The notes beneath the pieces were generated by a model. It was not told where the DNA came from, ran no database searches, and saw nothing but the letters and a program-made list of their open reading frames with translations. Shown here piece after piece: positions 10,392-20,792 of a DNA stretch of 64,000 nt (its first letter is position 1; every line of letters starts with the position of its first letter). Location of the stretch: assembly GCA_016110215.1 (NCBI GenBank), contig JADWQD010000003.1:620001-684000 (forward strand), read 5' to 3'. The DNA is from Capronia americana (lineage: Eukaryota > Ascomycota > Eurotiomycetes > Chaetothyriales > Herpotrichiellaceae). A program made the position numbers and the translations under genes.

Positions 10392-11501
10392 TCAAGACGA
10401 CCCCCGTGGATAAGCACCAGGATCTACTTGGCGGATCCATTCGAGCGCGCGCTCGATGTATTTGTCCTCCTTCGTTCCGGTCACTGTGGACGTCGTGTCG
10501 TGCGCTTGTAAAATCGGTCTGATCACTGACTCGACGACTTCAATGGTGATTGCTCGAGCTTCACCGGCCTTCTTGAGACATAGTTCCAGATCGCCTAAGT
10601 ATATTCCTTCGGCTGATTCATCGATGAGCTCGGAGATGTGGCGAGTCCGCGTGAGCAACGTATCCAGCCGAGCTGCGTAAGGCGCCGCCTGAACTTGATC
10701 AGGGGGCAGTTTCTCAAGCCGTTGCTTGATGACCACATGCACACTTTGTGGAATGCGGTTCAGGACTTTCATTGCTTGTTCCTTGACGCCGGCAGATATG
10801 GCTGCTCGATCACTAGAGGGATCTTTGGTACCGATGTCGTCCGATGCATCGTCGTCGCTGTGCGTTAGGCCCAGCAAGTCATCGTCGACCACGTCATCTT
10901 CCGGATCCCATTCTTCTAATTCTTTGACTGCGTCTTTCATCAAGTCGAGCCATTGTTTCGCCTTTCTGACAACAAAGCCATGAACTCCTTCTGAAGCCAG
11001 GAAAATCAGCTTATCGCAGTCATCCCAGATCTTGCCTGTTGCCTCCGTAAAGTGTTTCTTTTCCGAGTCCTGAACCGACGAAGTCAAATCGCTATCCCGA
11101 CTTCGCACCTCGAGCAGTTTCAGAAGAGTTCTCATATCACGTAAGGTGGCAGCAGCCAGATTGCGGCACTCCGCGGAGAACGAAGGCGTGAATAGTTCCG
11201 GCGTTGTGAGTAAGGCAGCCGTCACGAGGGAAGTGAGGATTGAATCATTGAGGGGTGCTAAACATGCCGCAACCGCACTCGGGGTAAAAGGTGCTGTGAT
11301 GGCCAGTAGCGACAGCTTGGTGACTTGAGCTCTGAGAGTTGTCACCGAGGCGTGCAGGAGGACCAGAGGAGAGGGCGCAGTTGGTCCGGCCTGAGGCACC
11401 CCGAAGGGAGCATTTGGTGCCAAAGAGGCTGCAAACCGCTGACAGAGTGCAATGGAAGTTTGCAGCGTGGCAGGCAGCGAGGCCTGGCCGCTGACACTCA
11501 T
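10392..11501 (-). CDS. GCIP / cyclin-D1-binding protein 1-like
   Basis: Single exon of 369 residues. All-helical, with a hydrophobic helical N-terminal half, an acidic linker (EEWDPEDDVVDDDLLGL, about residues 196-212, then a DDD/DD run) and a helical C-terminal half. This matches the fungal GCIP (Grap2 cyclin-D interacting / CCNDBP1) domain proteins, which in animals bind cyclin D and act as HLH-type inhibitors; the fungal role is poorly known. Length fits the family. The start at 11501 has in-frame helical sequence right after it and no alternative upstream. It is divergent from the amidase, with 643 bp between start codons. Confidence 0.72.
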   Translation of the reverse strand: MSVSGQASLPATLQTSIALCQRFAASLAPNAPFGVPQAGPTAPSPLVLLHASVTTLRAQVTKLSLLAITAPFTPSAVAACLAPLNDSILTSLVTAALLTTPELFTPSFSAECRNLAAATLRDMRTLLKLLEVRSRDSDLTSSVQDSEKKHFTEATGKIWDDCDKLIFLASEGVHGFVVRKAKQWLDLMKDAVKELEEWDPEDDVVDDDLLGLTHSDDDASDDIGTKDPSSDRAAISAGVKEQAMKVLNRIPQSVHVVIKQRLEKLPPDQVQAAPYAARLDTLLTRTRHISELIDESAEGIYLGDLELCLKKAGEARAITIEVVESVIRPILQAHDTTSTVTGTKEDKYIERALEWIRQVDPGAYPRGSS

Positions 11502-12144
11502 CTTTCTCGTCCTTGGAGGATGTGGTCAATATGGCTGTTACGAGTACGAGGCATACAGTCGCACCCGTTTCTCATCCTCGTCACACTCACCCAACGCGTA
11601 CACAGAGTTGTCTGCACCGTAAAATAAATTTCGTGTGGGGAAATGCTGCGGAGAAATATTGATCCTTGGACGAGCGCCAGTGACGTCATCGGTCCTGCTT
11701 CAGGCCAAGAGGTCAACACCTCCGGATTTCTATGTGTCAGTCTTTGGTACAATATATGCCAAGGTCAATCTACAATCTACGAACGTGGCGTGCTACTGAG
11801 GGCTTTGGCACTCACCAACCATGACCTTAGCAAGGAGGGCGCGCGCGGCTGTCGAGATCCTGTCGAGATCGATGAATAATGCCAGAGTCGCGTGGTCTGT
11901 CAAGCTGAGGCGGACATGTACGAGCGTCAACTTCCGCAGGCAGTCTGGTCTTCGAGATACGGAGTACGCGACCCGGGGTGTCCCCGCATCGGAGTGTCAA
12001 TGCTACCTGTCTTTGTGCTCGTACGGCCGGGCCAGAGCCGTGCACGAGGGATAAGGCCATGGGCTCTTATGATATGGAGAAATCTCGCTCCTGACTTTGA
12101 CTTGCTCAAGCAAGACACGCTGGCCACTTGTTCAACGAGCGGCG
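11502..12144. promoter_or_regulatory. Divergent intergenic region
   Basis: 643 bp between the GCIP-like gene (minus) and the amidase (plus). It contains two copies of the GTAC-type motif (TACGAGTACGAG at 11539, TACGGAGTACGCG near 11957). No gene is supported. Confidence 0.45.
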
Positions 12145-14108
12145 ATGGCCCAAGACTGGCAGAAAACCGCGTCCACTGCACAAGAGTCTCTGCTCAACTC
12201 TATTCCTGCAGCCTGGCGTCTTCCTCAACCTCTCGATAACTCGCTAACCGACGTTCGCTCCGTACCGAGAACATGTGGTTTGCTCACAGAGAAGCAGCTC
12301 GACATCACCGAGCTGACGGCGAGTGCACTCGTAGCTCTGTTGAGGGACGGAAAGCTGTCTTCAGTCGACGTCACTGAAGCATTTTGTGGCCGAGCTGCTA
12401 TCGCGCACCAATGCGTAACCATTTCCAACACTGTCGGCCGGTTTCCCGCCTGCTAATTACACACCATCTAGGTCAATTGTTTGACGGCCTTCTTCCCCGA
12501 TGAAGCACTTGCACGAGCGAAAGAGCTGGATGATATCCTGGCCGAGACGGGCAAGCCAGTCGGCCCTCTCCACGGTCTACCTGTTGGGATCAAGGACATC
12601 TTTCACATGAAAGACAAGAACTTGACCATGGGTTATGTTGCATGGCATGACAACAAGTGCACCACCGATGCGTCCATCGTGCAAATGCTCAAAGCTGCTG
12701 GAGGCGAGTGCCCTCATTCCACTGACATTGCATTTCTCCTCTAACGTGGCCTCTCACACGATACTAGCCGTCTTTTACGTTCGTACAGCAATGCCACAGA
12801 CTGGGATGTTTCTCGAGACCTGGAGCAATCTCTGGGGCCGCACGTTGAACCCATTCAACACGAATTTCTCTGCTGGTGGTTCTTCAGGTGGTGACGGCAG
12901 CCTCGTGGCTATGAGAGGAGCGCCGTTCTGTCCGTCGACTGATATTGGTGGAAGCATACGCGCACCAGGCACGTTTAACGGACTCTATGCGATGAGACCT
13001 ACGGCCGAGAGGACGGCAAAGAGGGGAATGGGCACTGCTGCTCCCGGTCAGATCTCGATTAAAGTCTCATCCGGACCGAATTGCCACAGCATGGCCGATG
13101 TTAAAATGGTGGCCGAAATCCTACTGACACACTATGGTCTCTCTTTCGAACCTACAGCTGTGCGACTCCCCTGGAAGCAGATACCACCCAAGACCGAAAA
13201 ACTATGCTTTGGGCTGATGTCAAGCGATGGATGTGTAACTCCTCAACCAGCAATTGCAAGGGCACTGACAGAGACGGCAGCGAAACTTCGGGAGGCGGGT
13301 CATGAAGGTAGTCCTACACTTGCATCGCAAATTTCATCATCTAAAGGCAGCAGTAATCGAGTTCAATCCACCCTTTGATTGCTGGGAAGTCGCCTGCTCG
13401 ACTGTATGTTCCGCCTTTCCATCACAGGCACTCATTTACTAACAATCGGAAAGTGGCAACTCTGGTTCCAGACAGGGGCAAAGGAGACCTTGGCCTTGGT
13501 TGCCTCTTCAGGGGAGCCGCTCTACCCGACCTTCGAATGGTATCTCAAGACATTTGATATCAAGGAGCTTACCGTGCCAGAGCTGTTCAAGGTAAGCCAG
13601 ATCCTACAGAGACTGTAACGATGCTGATGGTGCTGCAGCTCAACACCAAGCAAGCGGAATGGCGATACCAGTTTGCAGAAGCATGGCACAATACGCAAAC
13701 CAAAACGGGTACCGGACGACCCATCGACTGTTTGATTGCTCCCTGCGCCCCTTCAGCAGGCTTCCCTCACGGCTTTCCAGTGTGGTGGGGGTATTTCAGC
13801 TTGTGGAACCTGCTCGACTATCCCAGCGTTATACTCCCACTCAAGAAGATGCGGGTTGACGTTGAGAAGGACAAGAAGGATATGAGTTATGTGCCCAAGG
13901 ACAATGTGTTTGACAAGATGAATTGGGAAATCTGTAAGTTGTCGTCCTGGCCGATTCCTCTGGATTGGATACTCACCACTGACATTATATAGATGATGCT
14001 GAGCGGTGGAAGAATCAACCGATCACCATCCAGCTTGTGAGGCCGCAGTTTAGCGACGAAGAACTTATCGCCGTGGCCGAGGTTATCGACAAGGTCTGCA
14101 ACGATTGA
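12145..14108 (+). CDS. Amidase (amidase-signature family)
   Basis: Seven exons: 12145-12414, 12472-12703, 12768-13307, 13354-13403, 13454-13591, 13639-13933, 13993-14108; 546 residues. It hydrolyses carboxamides to acid plus ammonia, as in fungal acetamidase/general amidases. The catalytic triad is Lys131 (VGIKD), cis-Ser206 (in GGSSGG) and nucleophile Ser230 (in DIGGSIR). Usual length for the fungal family (~540-560). The intron 12704-12767 starts with GC (GCGAGT) instead of GT; only this junction gives the expected AGAVFYVRT. The residues around the nucleophile (RGAPFCPSTD) differ from the more usual RGSPLGVGTD, so the substrate may be unusual. No signal peptide; probably cytosolic. It lies 525 bp upstream of the RidA-amine oxidase on the same strand. 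Confidence 0.9.
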
Positions 14109-14633
14109 TGGAAGGCATCGTACTGCTCGGGCACGGGGCTCTTGGTCGCCTCTGTGTCCTTCCTGATAGACCTCACGGACAAGCCTAACGCTCTTTGAAA
14201 GGGTGTCCGGTACCAGCAGGATCGAGCGGTATGACCATTTGTTCAGTCAGAGCCGAACATCCGTGCTCTGACCAGTAACTCGTCGCTGTCTCGCCTGCGT
14301 ACTCGTGAACATGCATCCTTATACGGACCAATCGCAAACTTGAATCTCTCTTGCCCAATCAAGCAGCTTATCAAACACATCAGTTGGATGTTCAAGCATT
14401 TCCCCAGCCGTAGAATGCGCATCTCCGCACTTCGTACGGCGTATGTCGTATGCAGTAACGATACAACTTCTGGAAGCGGAGTTCCTCCACGGCATCGAGT
14501 CAAAGAGGTAGGTGAATTTCGGTGCAAGGTCGTCGAAGTCCGAGATTCTTTAAAGTCACTTCATCTCCCTTCCAACAATCAGTGCGTCGACGACAGGTCA
14601 AGACAATACTTGCGGAAACCCACGGTATCGACA
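14109..14633. other. Gene-free stretch
   Basis: Between the amidase and the RidA-amine oxidase gene. The frame of the latter is open upstream to 14340, but that part lacks family similarity and has several in-frame ATGs, so it is treated as leader or promoter. Confidence 0.45.
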
Positions 14634-16499
14634 ATGTCCCCTCACTCCAAACCCCCTCCCAGCGTGGACACCCACGACCCGCACCGCCTTTTTGACACGC
14701 GCCCGATCTTCAGCCACGTCGCCTCTTCGACGGGCCCGACACGCATCGTCGCCACAGCCGGCCAAGTCGGCGCCGATCACAACCGTGTCGTCCCCGGAGA
14801 CATTGACGACCAAATCGCCCTTGCGTTCAAGAACCTTACTCGCTGCTTGGAAGCCGCGGGCGCCAAAGTCACCGACGTGTTCAAGTTGGTGTACTATATT
14901 GTGGACTATGACCCGAAGAACCGCCGACATACGAAGCATCTCAAGGCGTGGCTGAAGGGCCACAGGCCCGCGACGACGCTGGTGCCGGTGCCAGCGTTGG
15001 CGGATCCGGAGTTCAAATTCGAGGTGGAGGCCTATGCAGCTGTACGGCAGGAGCCGCTGCGGAGCGTGGATGTTGTGATTGTAGGGGCCGGATTGAGTGG
15101 GCTGAAAGCAGCCTACGACCTGCAACAGGCCGGGGTGAGCTGTGTGGTTGTGGAAGCGAGAGACCGGGTGGGTGGGAAGACCTGGTCCGTGGATCCCTTT
15201 GGTCAAGGAAAGTTCATTGACGTCGGCGCCGCTTGGATCAACGATACGAACCAAGGGAAGGTGTTTGATCTGGCGAAGTTTCTCGGCCTAGAGCTCGTGA
15301 CGCAGAGGACCCAAGGAAGTGTGATCCAGGAGGACCTTGCTGGCGTGATGGGCTTGTTTCCCTACGGCGGCACGCCCACGAATGCGCCGGAGCCAAACGG
15401 CATCGCGAACCTAGTGCACATTCGCGAGTTGTTTGAGAAGCTGTGCCAGCAGATCGACATTCGAGACCCTGTGGGGTCCGGAGGCCAATTCGATAACATG
15501 ACGCTGGAAGAATGGTGCAAGTCGGAGATCCAATCCGAGACCGCATCCGCAACTGTCAATCTGTGGACGAGAGCGATGCTCGGTCTAGAGGCGTCGGAAG
15601 TCAGCGCGCTGTACTTCTTGGATTATTGCAAGAGCGGTGGCGGACTGCTGCAGATGAGGTCCGACTTCAAGCACGGCGGCCAGTACCTCCGGTTCATCAA
15701 AGGTGAGTCCCTATTGAATGTTTGATCCGATCGACGCAGAGACTCATCATCGTCGACAGGAACCCAGTCCATGTCGCTCGGGCTGGCGGACAAGCTTCAC
15801 CCCAGCTCCGTTGTTCTCGGCTCACCTGTCCGCCGCATCTCGCAGACCGCAGACGGGATATACGTGTCAGCAGGCCGAGGCGACTTCACGTGCAAAAGAG
15901 TCATCGTCTCGGTCCCGACTGTCCTGTACAAGGAAATCACCTTCGACCCGCCTTTGCCTGCCGCCAAGGTTGAACTAGGAAAGCACAACGTGCACGGCTA
16001 CACGCTCAAAGTCATGGTCAGTTACTCCGAACCGTGGTGGCGCAAGAAGGGATTGTCCGGTGCCATCATGTCGTTCATCGGGCCCATCACCACGTGCCGC
16101 GACTCGAGCAACGACGAGGTTGGACAGTTCAGCCTGACCTGCTTCACCAACGGCGACTTGGGCCGCAAGGGCTCTCTCCTGCCGCAAGAAGAGAGATTTC
16201 AGTCGATCGTCGGTCATATCAAGCGCCTCTTTGGGCCGTATGTGGACGTGCCGGAGCCGATTGCCGTCACAGAGCATGAATGGGCGAGTGATCAATGGGC
16301 CCAGGGGTGCCCATGTCCCTCGGCGCCACCAGGGATTATGACCAAGTACAACCACGCTTTGAGGACAGCTCATGGAAAGGTGCACTTTATCGGGACAGAG
16401 ACCGCGTATGAGTGGAAGGGATATATGGACGGTGCCATCCGATCGGGAGAACGGGGTGCGAAAGAAGTGATCGAGGCGTTTGGACGAGCGAAGCTGTGA
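14634..16499 (+). CDS. RidA-flavin amine oxidase fusion protein
   Basis: Two exons, 14634-15702 and 15760-16499, give 602 residues. Residues ~18-137 form a complete RidA/YjgF domain; the key Arg (Arg111 in RPATTLVPV) and Glu (Glu132 in FEVEAYA) of imine deaminases are present. From ~144 a monoamine-oxidase-type flavoprotein follows: FAD motif GAGLSG (151-156), EARDRVGGKTW, and a C-terminal FAD segment FIGTETAYEWKGYMDGAIRS. Cys540 aligns with the Cys that binds FAD covalently in animal MAO (ahead of the PPGI segment). The protein ends Ala-Lys-Leu, a PTS1, so it is probably peroxisomal. Amine oxidation gives an imine and H2O2; the RidA domain could hydrolyse the imine on the same chain. The start was chosen at MSPHSK just before the RidA domain. 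Substrate unknown. Confidence 0.9.
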
Positions 16500-17205
16500 A
16501 GGTGTAACTACAGTACCTCATCCCGGGATTGCTACGGTGAGAAAAAGCGAAGCAAGATCGCGTTCAATGCCACGGATTTCCCTGGTACATAAACATGTCT
16601 TGATCATCTCGAATAGACCGAGACCAACTCATCCCCCGCCTCGTGTCACTTGATTTCGACCTCAACTACTCGTACATCTCGGTGTTGTCTCTTGTTATGT
16701 CGGTGTCAACCAGAACAGCCCCCATCTGCACGATCATGCCAGGTGTTCACTGCTGACCTCTCGCGGCGGCCCTATTGGTGGCGTCGGCCAATCCAGGGGT
16801 CGCGGGCCTGTCGCCCGAAGATGGCATGCAGCCCAGTGGATGCCGCGTTGGTTGGCGACAGGGGGCTGGAGGCCTATCGATTGGGCGCCGCGCCTATTCA
16901 CGGACTCCGCGTTAGCAGGGTGGAGAAGGTGCCTAGGGACGAGCAGCCACTGATTGAACCAGGGGCCGTGCTTCCCTAACGCGGGCCTCCTATATCTCAC
17001 CTCGCACTCCCTATTTTTGTACTCGCACTCGCAGTCGAGTCAAATAATAGTCTAGACCGTCACCGCAGGACCATTGCCGTTCATTTCAGTCCTCTTCGAT
17101 TCTTGCTCTTCCTTCGCCTTGTAATAATTTTTGGGGTCCATCGTACCGCACTCCGTTTCAGCGAGAACGAATCTTCAGACCGTCCACGACGCAGCGACCG
17201 TAAAC
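16500..17205. other. Gene-free stretch
   Basis: No coding gene supported. It contains pyrimidine-rich sequence before 17206, typical of a fungal promoter or 5' leader (for example 17080-17120). Confidence 0.45.
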
Positions 17206-17903
17206 ATGGGATACAATACACAGCTTCAGAGCAAATTTGCTCACAAAGTCGGCGAGCCTGTGCCGGAGTTCAACACGGAGTATGTTTTTCCCTATTCCTC
17301 AGAATCGATGCTTTCGTCTCGCCTCGCTTCTACGACTGGCACGCTGACTTGCGGTACAGGTTTCCCGCGCACCCTGGCTTCGTCCATTTCCCAATTGCCT
17401 TCAACACCCTCGCGTGGGGCCTCGATATTCTCTACTTCGTCACCACGACGTTCAAGCCCGACTTCCTGACCAGCCGGTTCGGTGCCCCTGCCACGTTGCT
17501 CGATATCACCCGAGTCTCGTACTTCCTTCTGTGCGCCGGCCTGATCACGACGGTCCCGGCCATCATGTCTGGCAACATCCAGCTGGTCGGCATGATCAAG
17601 AAGAACGGAGGTCCCTGGGAAAAGGGCGCGGATGGCAAGGCCAAGAGCACAATGGTGCCGAGGATCAAGGCGACCATCACTCACGCGATCATCAACGACT
17701 TGGTATTCGTGGCCAATCTGTATAGTTGGTACCTGAGGAAGGATAAGGAGGGCGCCCTCAACGTGGGCAAGATCCCGAACAACACCAACTTGATCATCAG
17801 CGCCGTGCTTCTGCCTTTCTTGCTGATTTCGGCCAAGATCGGAGGCACTCTCGTGTACAATCACGGCGTGGGGTTGAATTTGGGAAGAAAGAAGTTCGAA
17901 TAG
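17206..17903 (+). CDS. DUF2231 membrane protein
   Basis: Two exons, 17206-17279 and 17360-17903, give 205 residues. After the soluble N-terminus comes HPGFVHFPIAFNTLAWGLDI, the hallmark start of DUF2231 integral membrane proteins. Four hydrophobic segments follow (FPIAFNTLAWGLDILYFV; SYFLLCAGLITTVPAIMSG; ITHAIINDLVFVANLYSW; LIISAVLLPFLLISAKIGGTLVY). The conserved histidines and the final GGTLVYNHGVG fit the family. Members in bacteria are often linked to redox or heme proteins, but function is not established. Exon 1 is placed by the GTATGT donor at 17280 and CAG acceptor, giving NTE-FPAHPGF. Confidence 0.9.
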
Positions 17904-18803
17904 AAAGGGGTTCGACAAGTGGGTTGGTGCCACCAACGAGCGGTCAGACTGGGGAGAGGATGGTGTGTATTTGGCATGGACGCAGCAACGAGGAAGTCGC
18001 TGCCCGAGTCTTCCCTTCTCAGGATACAGCCAAGGTAGTTTTGCAAAAGTTTCGGAGTTAGCGACCAGGTGAAATCAGGATCCGCGTCGACGAGCTTGTG
18101 GAGCGGTGTACTTGTACGCGGATGCACGGAAAAGTACGGAGTACCGATATCAAATGATCCAGCCTCACGGCTCGGTCTGCCAGATGAGTGAATGGAATGC
18201 GTGTATGAAAAGGGATGGGTAATAGGGCGAATACAATTAGCCAGGACTGTTTTCTTCGCCTGGAGTCCGAGACGCTACAGGTTGGACGTGGACAGTACGG
18301 ACGGAGTACTGTATATGCCTCATTGTTCTAGTACGTGCACGAGAACGAGATACAACCATGAATAATTGGCATGCGCATTGGCGTGGCACCGTGGGCACTG
18401 GGCTCCTTTCAACCACGCGCGCCAACTGTACTGTGTACATGTAGGGCTTCTATGCCACAGTACGAGTACCGAGTACGGGGTATATATGCAATGCTACACA
18501 GTACACCCCATCTACTGTCTACTTGTTCCTTGGCCCTTAGGCATGCATGACTCTAGATCTCGGAATTGGTCAACACCGGCGTAGTGCGTAGTGAGTTCTG
18601 TAGCGTATGTACTATGTAGAGGAGGCGAGGCGAGGCGAGTCTGGTTGAGTTGAGTCGAGCCGAGACGAGACGAGAGGCAAAGAACTCAGGCTGACCCCGC
18701 AACTATCGAGAACGAGATTTAATGACAGGGCGGATCAGATCAGATCTGACTATGGTATCAAGAGCGGTGATATTATATCGAGACCTACCAACCGTCAGGA
18801 CGA

Positions 18804-18830
18804 GTACAGTACAGTACAGTACAGTACAGT
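18804..18830. repeat. (GTACA)n microsatellite
   Basis: Five perfect GTACA units plus GT, 27 bp, about 175 bp upstream of the oxygenase start codon. Confidence 0.9.
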
Positions 18831-18958
18831 CTACTCCATATGGTGAGTCGGAGTGCTGCAGGATTCAGGCCACGCACGACTCTTGAATTCCAGGCCATCG
18901 ACAATCCTCGATCCACGAATCCGATTTCTCGAACCGGACGACACTTTGTCCCTCCCAA

Positions 18959-18980
18959 GGCGAGGCGAGGCGAGGCGAGC
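18959..18980. repeat. AGGCG pentanucleotide repeat
   Basis: About four tandem AGGCG units, ending ~24 bp before the oxygenase start codon, so probably within its 5' leader. Confidence 0.8.
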
Positions 18981-19003
18981 AGCCCAGTTCCACCGGCTCA
19001 ATC

Positions 19004-20053
19004 ATGGATGGCCAGGGGAACTCCGCGTGCTGCCCACCACCACATGGTCCTCCGCCGCTCCTGGCGGAACACCAGATGCTCCAGCTCGCGCGGCAGGGTT
19101 GGCTCTCCTTACCCCTGCCGCCGGGCTTGGCCGGGACCGTGGCCGAGCTGTTCGCGAATTCGGCAGCCTTCTTCGATCTACAGGATCATGCAAAAGCGAG
19201 GGCTTATCCCTCCAAATCTGGCACGGAGTTCGGGTACTATTTGGTAAAGAAGGAGAAAGAATATAGCACCTTCCGCTGTCGGGTCCATACCGCTGCCGCC
19301 ACGGCCGCCGCCGCCACTCAGTCACATTCGACGAGTGGCGTCTCACTTCACGACTTGGAGCACACCGCTTCCCACTCACCTTCGACGAGTGTCGTCTCGC
19401 TCTGCGACTTGGAACACACCGCAGCCAAGGCGTGGCGAGAATGTTCGCTCCTTCTTTTCCGCATCCTGTGTGATCTGGCTCGTTGGTCCCAGCTGGACGT
19501 GTCCGTGTGGGACGACATCCTCGACGGGACCCTGACGATGCCGGCCGCGGAAGACCAGATGACATATACACTGCTACGACTCTTTCGGTACTTCCCCACT
19601 ACGGGGGTGGTCGCCGAACCGCACACCGACCTAGGATTGTTGACGCTCTGCGTGGGCGACCGTGGCGGGCTGGAGGTGTTGGATCGAACCCGCTCTACGG
19701 ATGACCACCCTGTATGGATCGATGCGGCGAGTGAAGCACAGAGAGAGGCACAGACGCAAACAGCGACGATCCTGGTCGGGCAGACGCTCAAGGCTCTCTC
19801 GAACGAGACATTCCATGCCGGCATCCATCGTGTTGTGGGCAACCCGGAGGGAAGACACAGCGTAGTGTTTGCGCTCCGCCATTCCTCACGGCACGACGTT
19901 GACTTTGGGCTGTTCGGAGGTGAAGGGCGCGTCAGGGCCAGCGAACTGTGGCGATATATCGAGGTTGGGAAAGTCAATATCAATACTGTCAAGAAGAGAA
20001 GAGATGCTCAGCGGGCGGGCGAAGAAGTCGCGAGATCAGCATTGGCGAGGTAA
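19004..20053 (+). CDS. 2-oxoglutarate/Fe(II) oxygenase (IPNS-like)
   Basis: Single exon of 349 residues. Iron ligands are His207 and Asp209 (EPHTDLGLLTL) and His275 (GIHRVV); the 2-oxoglutarate anchor is probably Arg284 with Ser286 (GRHSVVF). This is the isopenicillin-N-synthase-like C-terminal fold, with a DIOX_N-type start (LFANSAAFFDL). Residues ~107-140 carry a tandem 18-residue duplication (HSxSTSxVSLxDLEHTA), preceded by a poly-Ala/Thr stretch. No signal peptide. Such enzymes hydroxylate or desaturate small molecules; substrate unknown, and there is no partner biosynthetic gene next to it. The start could also be Met25. Confidence 0.85.
   Translation: MDGQGNSACCPPPHGPPPLLAEHQMLQLARQGWLSLPLPPGLAGTVAELFANSAAFFDLQDHAKARAYPSKSGTEFGYYLVKKEKEYSTFRCRVHTAAATAAAATQSHSTSGVSLHDLEHTASHSPSTSVVSLCDLEHTAAKAWRECSLLLFRILCDLARWSQLDVSVWDDILDGTLTMPAAEDQMTYTLLRLFRYFPTTGVVAEPHTDLGLLTLCVGDRGGLEVLDRTRSTDDHPVWIDAASEAQREAQTQTATILVGQTLKALSNETFHAGIHRVVGNPEGRHSVVFALRHSSRHDVDFGLFGGEGRVRASELWRYIEVGKVNINTVKKRRDAQRAGEEVARSALAR
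19327..19422. repeat. Internal 54-bp tandem duplication
   Basis: Copies 19327-19368 and 19381-19422 (42 bp aligned, 54-bp spacing) differ at about eight positions and keep the frame inside the oxygenase gene. Confidence 0.85.
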
Positions 20054-20792
20054 TTAATTAGGCATATACGATCGTCGACGTGTATCGCATTGCGTTCGTG
20101 ATGTATGATTCCCTCTTGATAGATATGTGCACTGACATGGCGAGCATGTATCTTCACATGCTTTGTGCCGAGCGACGTGCATGTGCAATTGCAGTCATGT
20201 AGTGTTCGCCTGAGCTGAACACCGTAGCCTTTCGCTTTCAGCCTTTCGCTTCTAGATTCGTTGAGTGCCTCGCGAGTCGTTCACCTTGCGTTTAGATCTC
20301 GCTGAGATGTGGATGACGTCGCCAGGTTCGGCCCAGTCCCCCACGCATCTCTGCTGCAACTCAGAGACTGGATGTTCCTTCCTGCTGCTTCTTTCAAAAG
20401 GCAGGAACGGTTCATTTGTAGTAGCTCACTGTTTTCCAATAAGCTTCCTGTCGAGTCTGATGGCATGCTTGTGTCAGACTCACCGGCTGCCTTTCGCGCC
20501 TCTCACCGCTGCCCAGCCTCGTATTCAGCCGCGCCACGCTGCGGCCTGTGCAGAGCTGAACTTCTGTCATTGACCTTCCCACGTCGTGTAACACGAATGC
20601 TTTCTGAGACCGCCTTGGTCTTGCAACGACATGTGAAAATCCAAGGTCGATTGCGCCAAGTTGATCTGAAGCCGTGTTGGAGTTCTTTTCAGTCAAATTC
20701 AACAGCTTCGCCTTTTAAATACTGGTCCAGCTCAGCGGAATCTTCTTACTTGCTTCAGCGTCGTTTTACTGCGCGCGCTGTCGACAACCACC
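20054..20792. other. Gene-free stretch
   Basis: A plus-strand frame at 20309-20956 runs through the start of the next gene in another phase and has no family features. Probably promoter and 5' leader of the alpha/beta hydrolase. Confidence 0.45.

Larger units (their letters stand above)
17904..19003. other. Repeat-rich gene-free stretch
   Basis: 1.1 kb without a gene. It is rich in short repeats: several GTAC-type motifs (18133, 18291, 18459), GGCGA-type pentanucleotides (18618-18675 and 18959-18980) and a (GTACA)n microsatellite. It contains the promoter of the 2-oxoglutarate oxygenase. Confidence 0.6.

Noticed and set aside
14340..14633. In-frame upstream extension of the RidA-amine oxidase
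   Set aside because: No resemblance to the family; the RidA domain starts soon after 14634.
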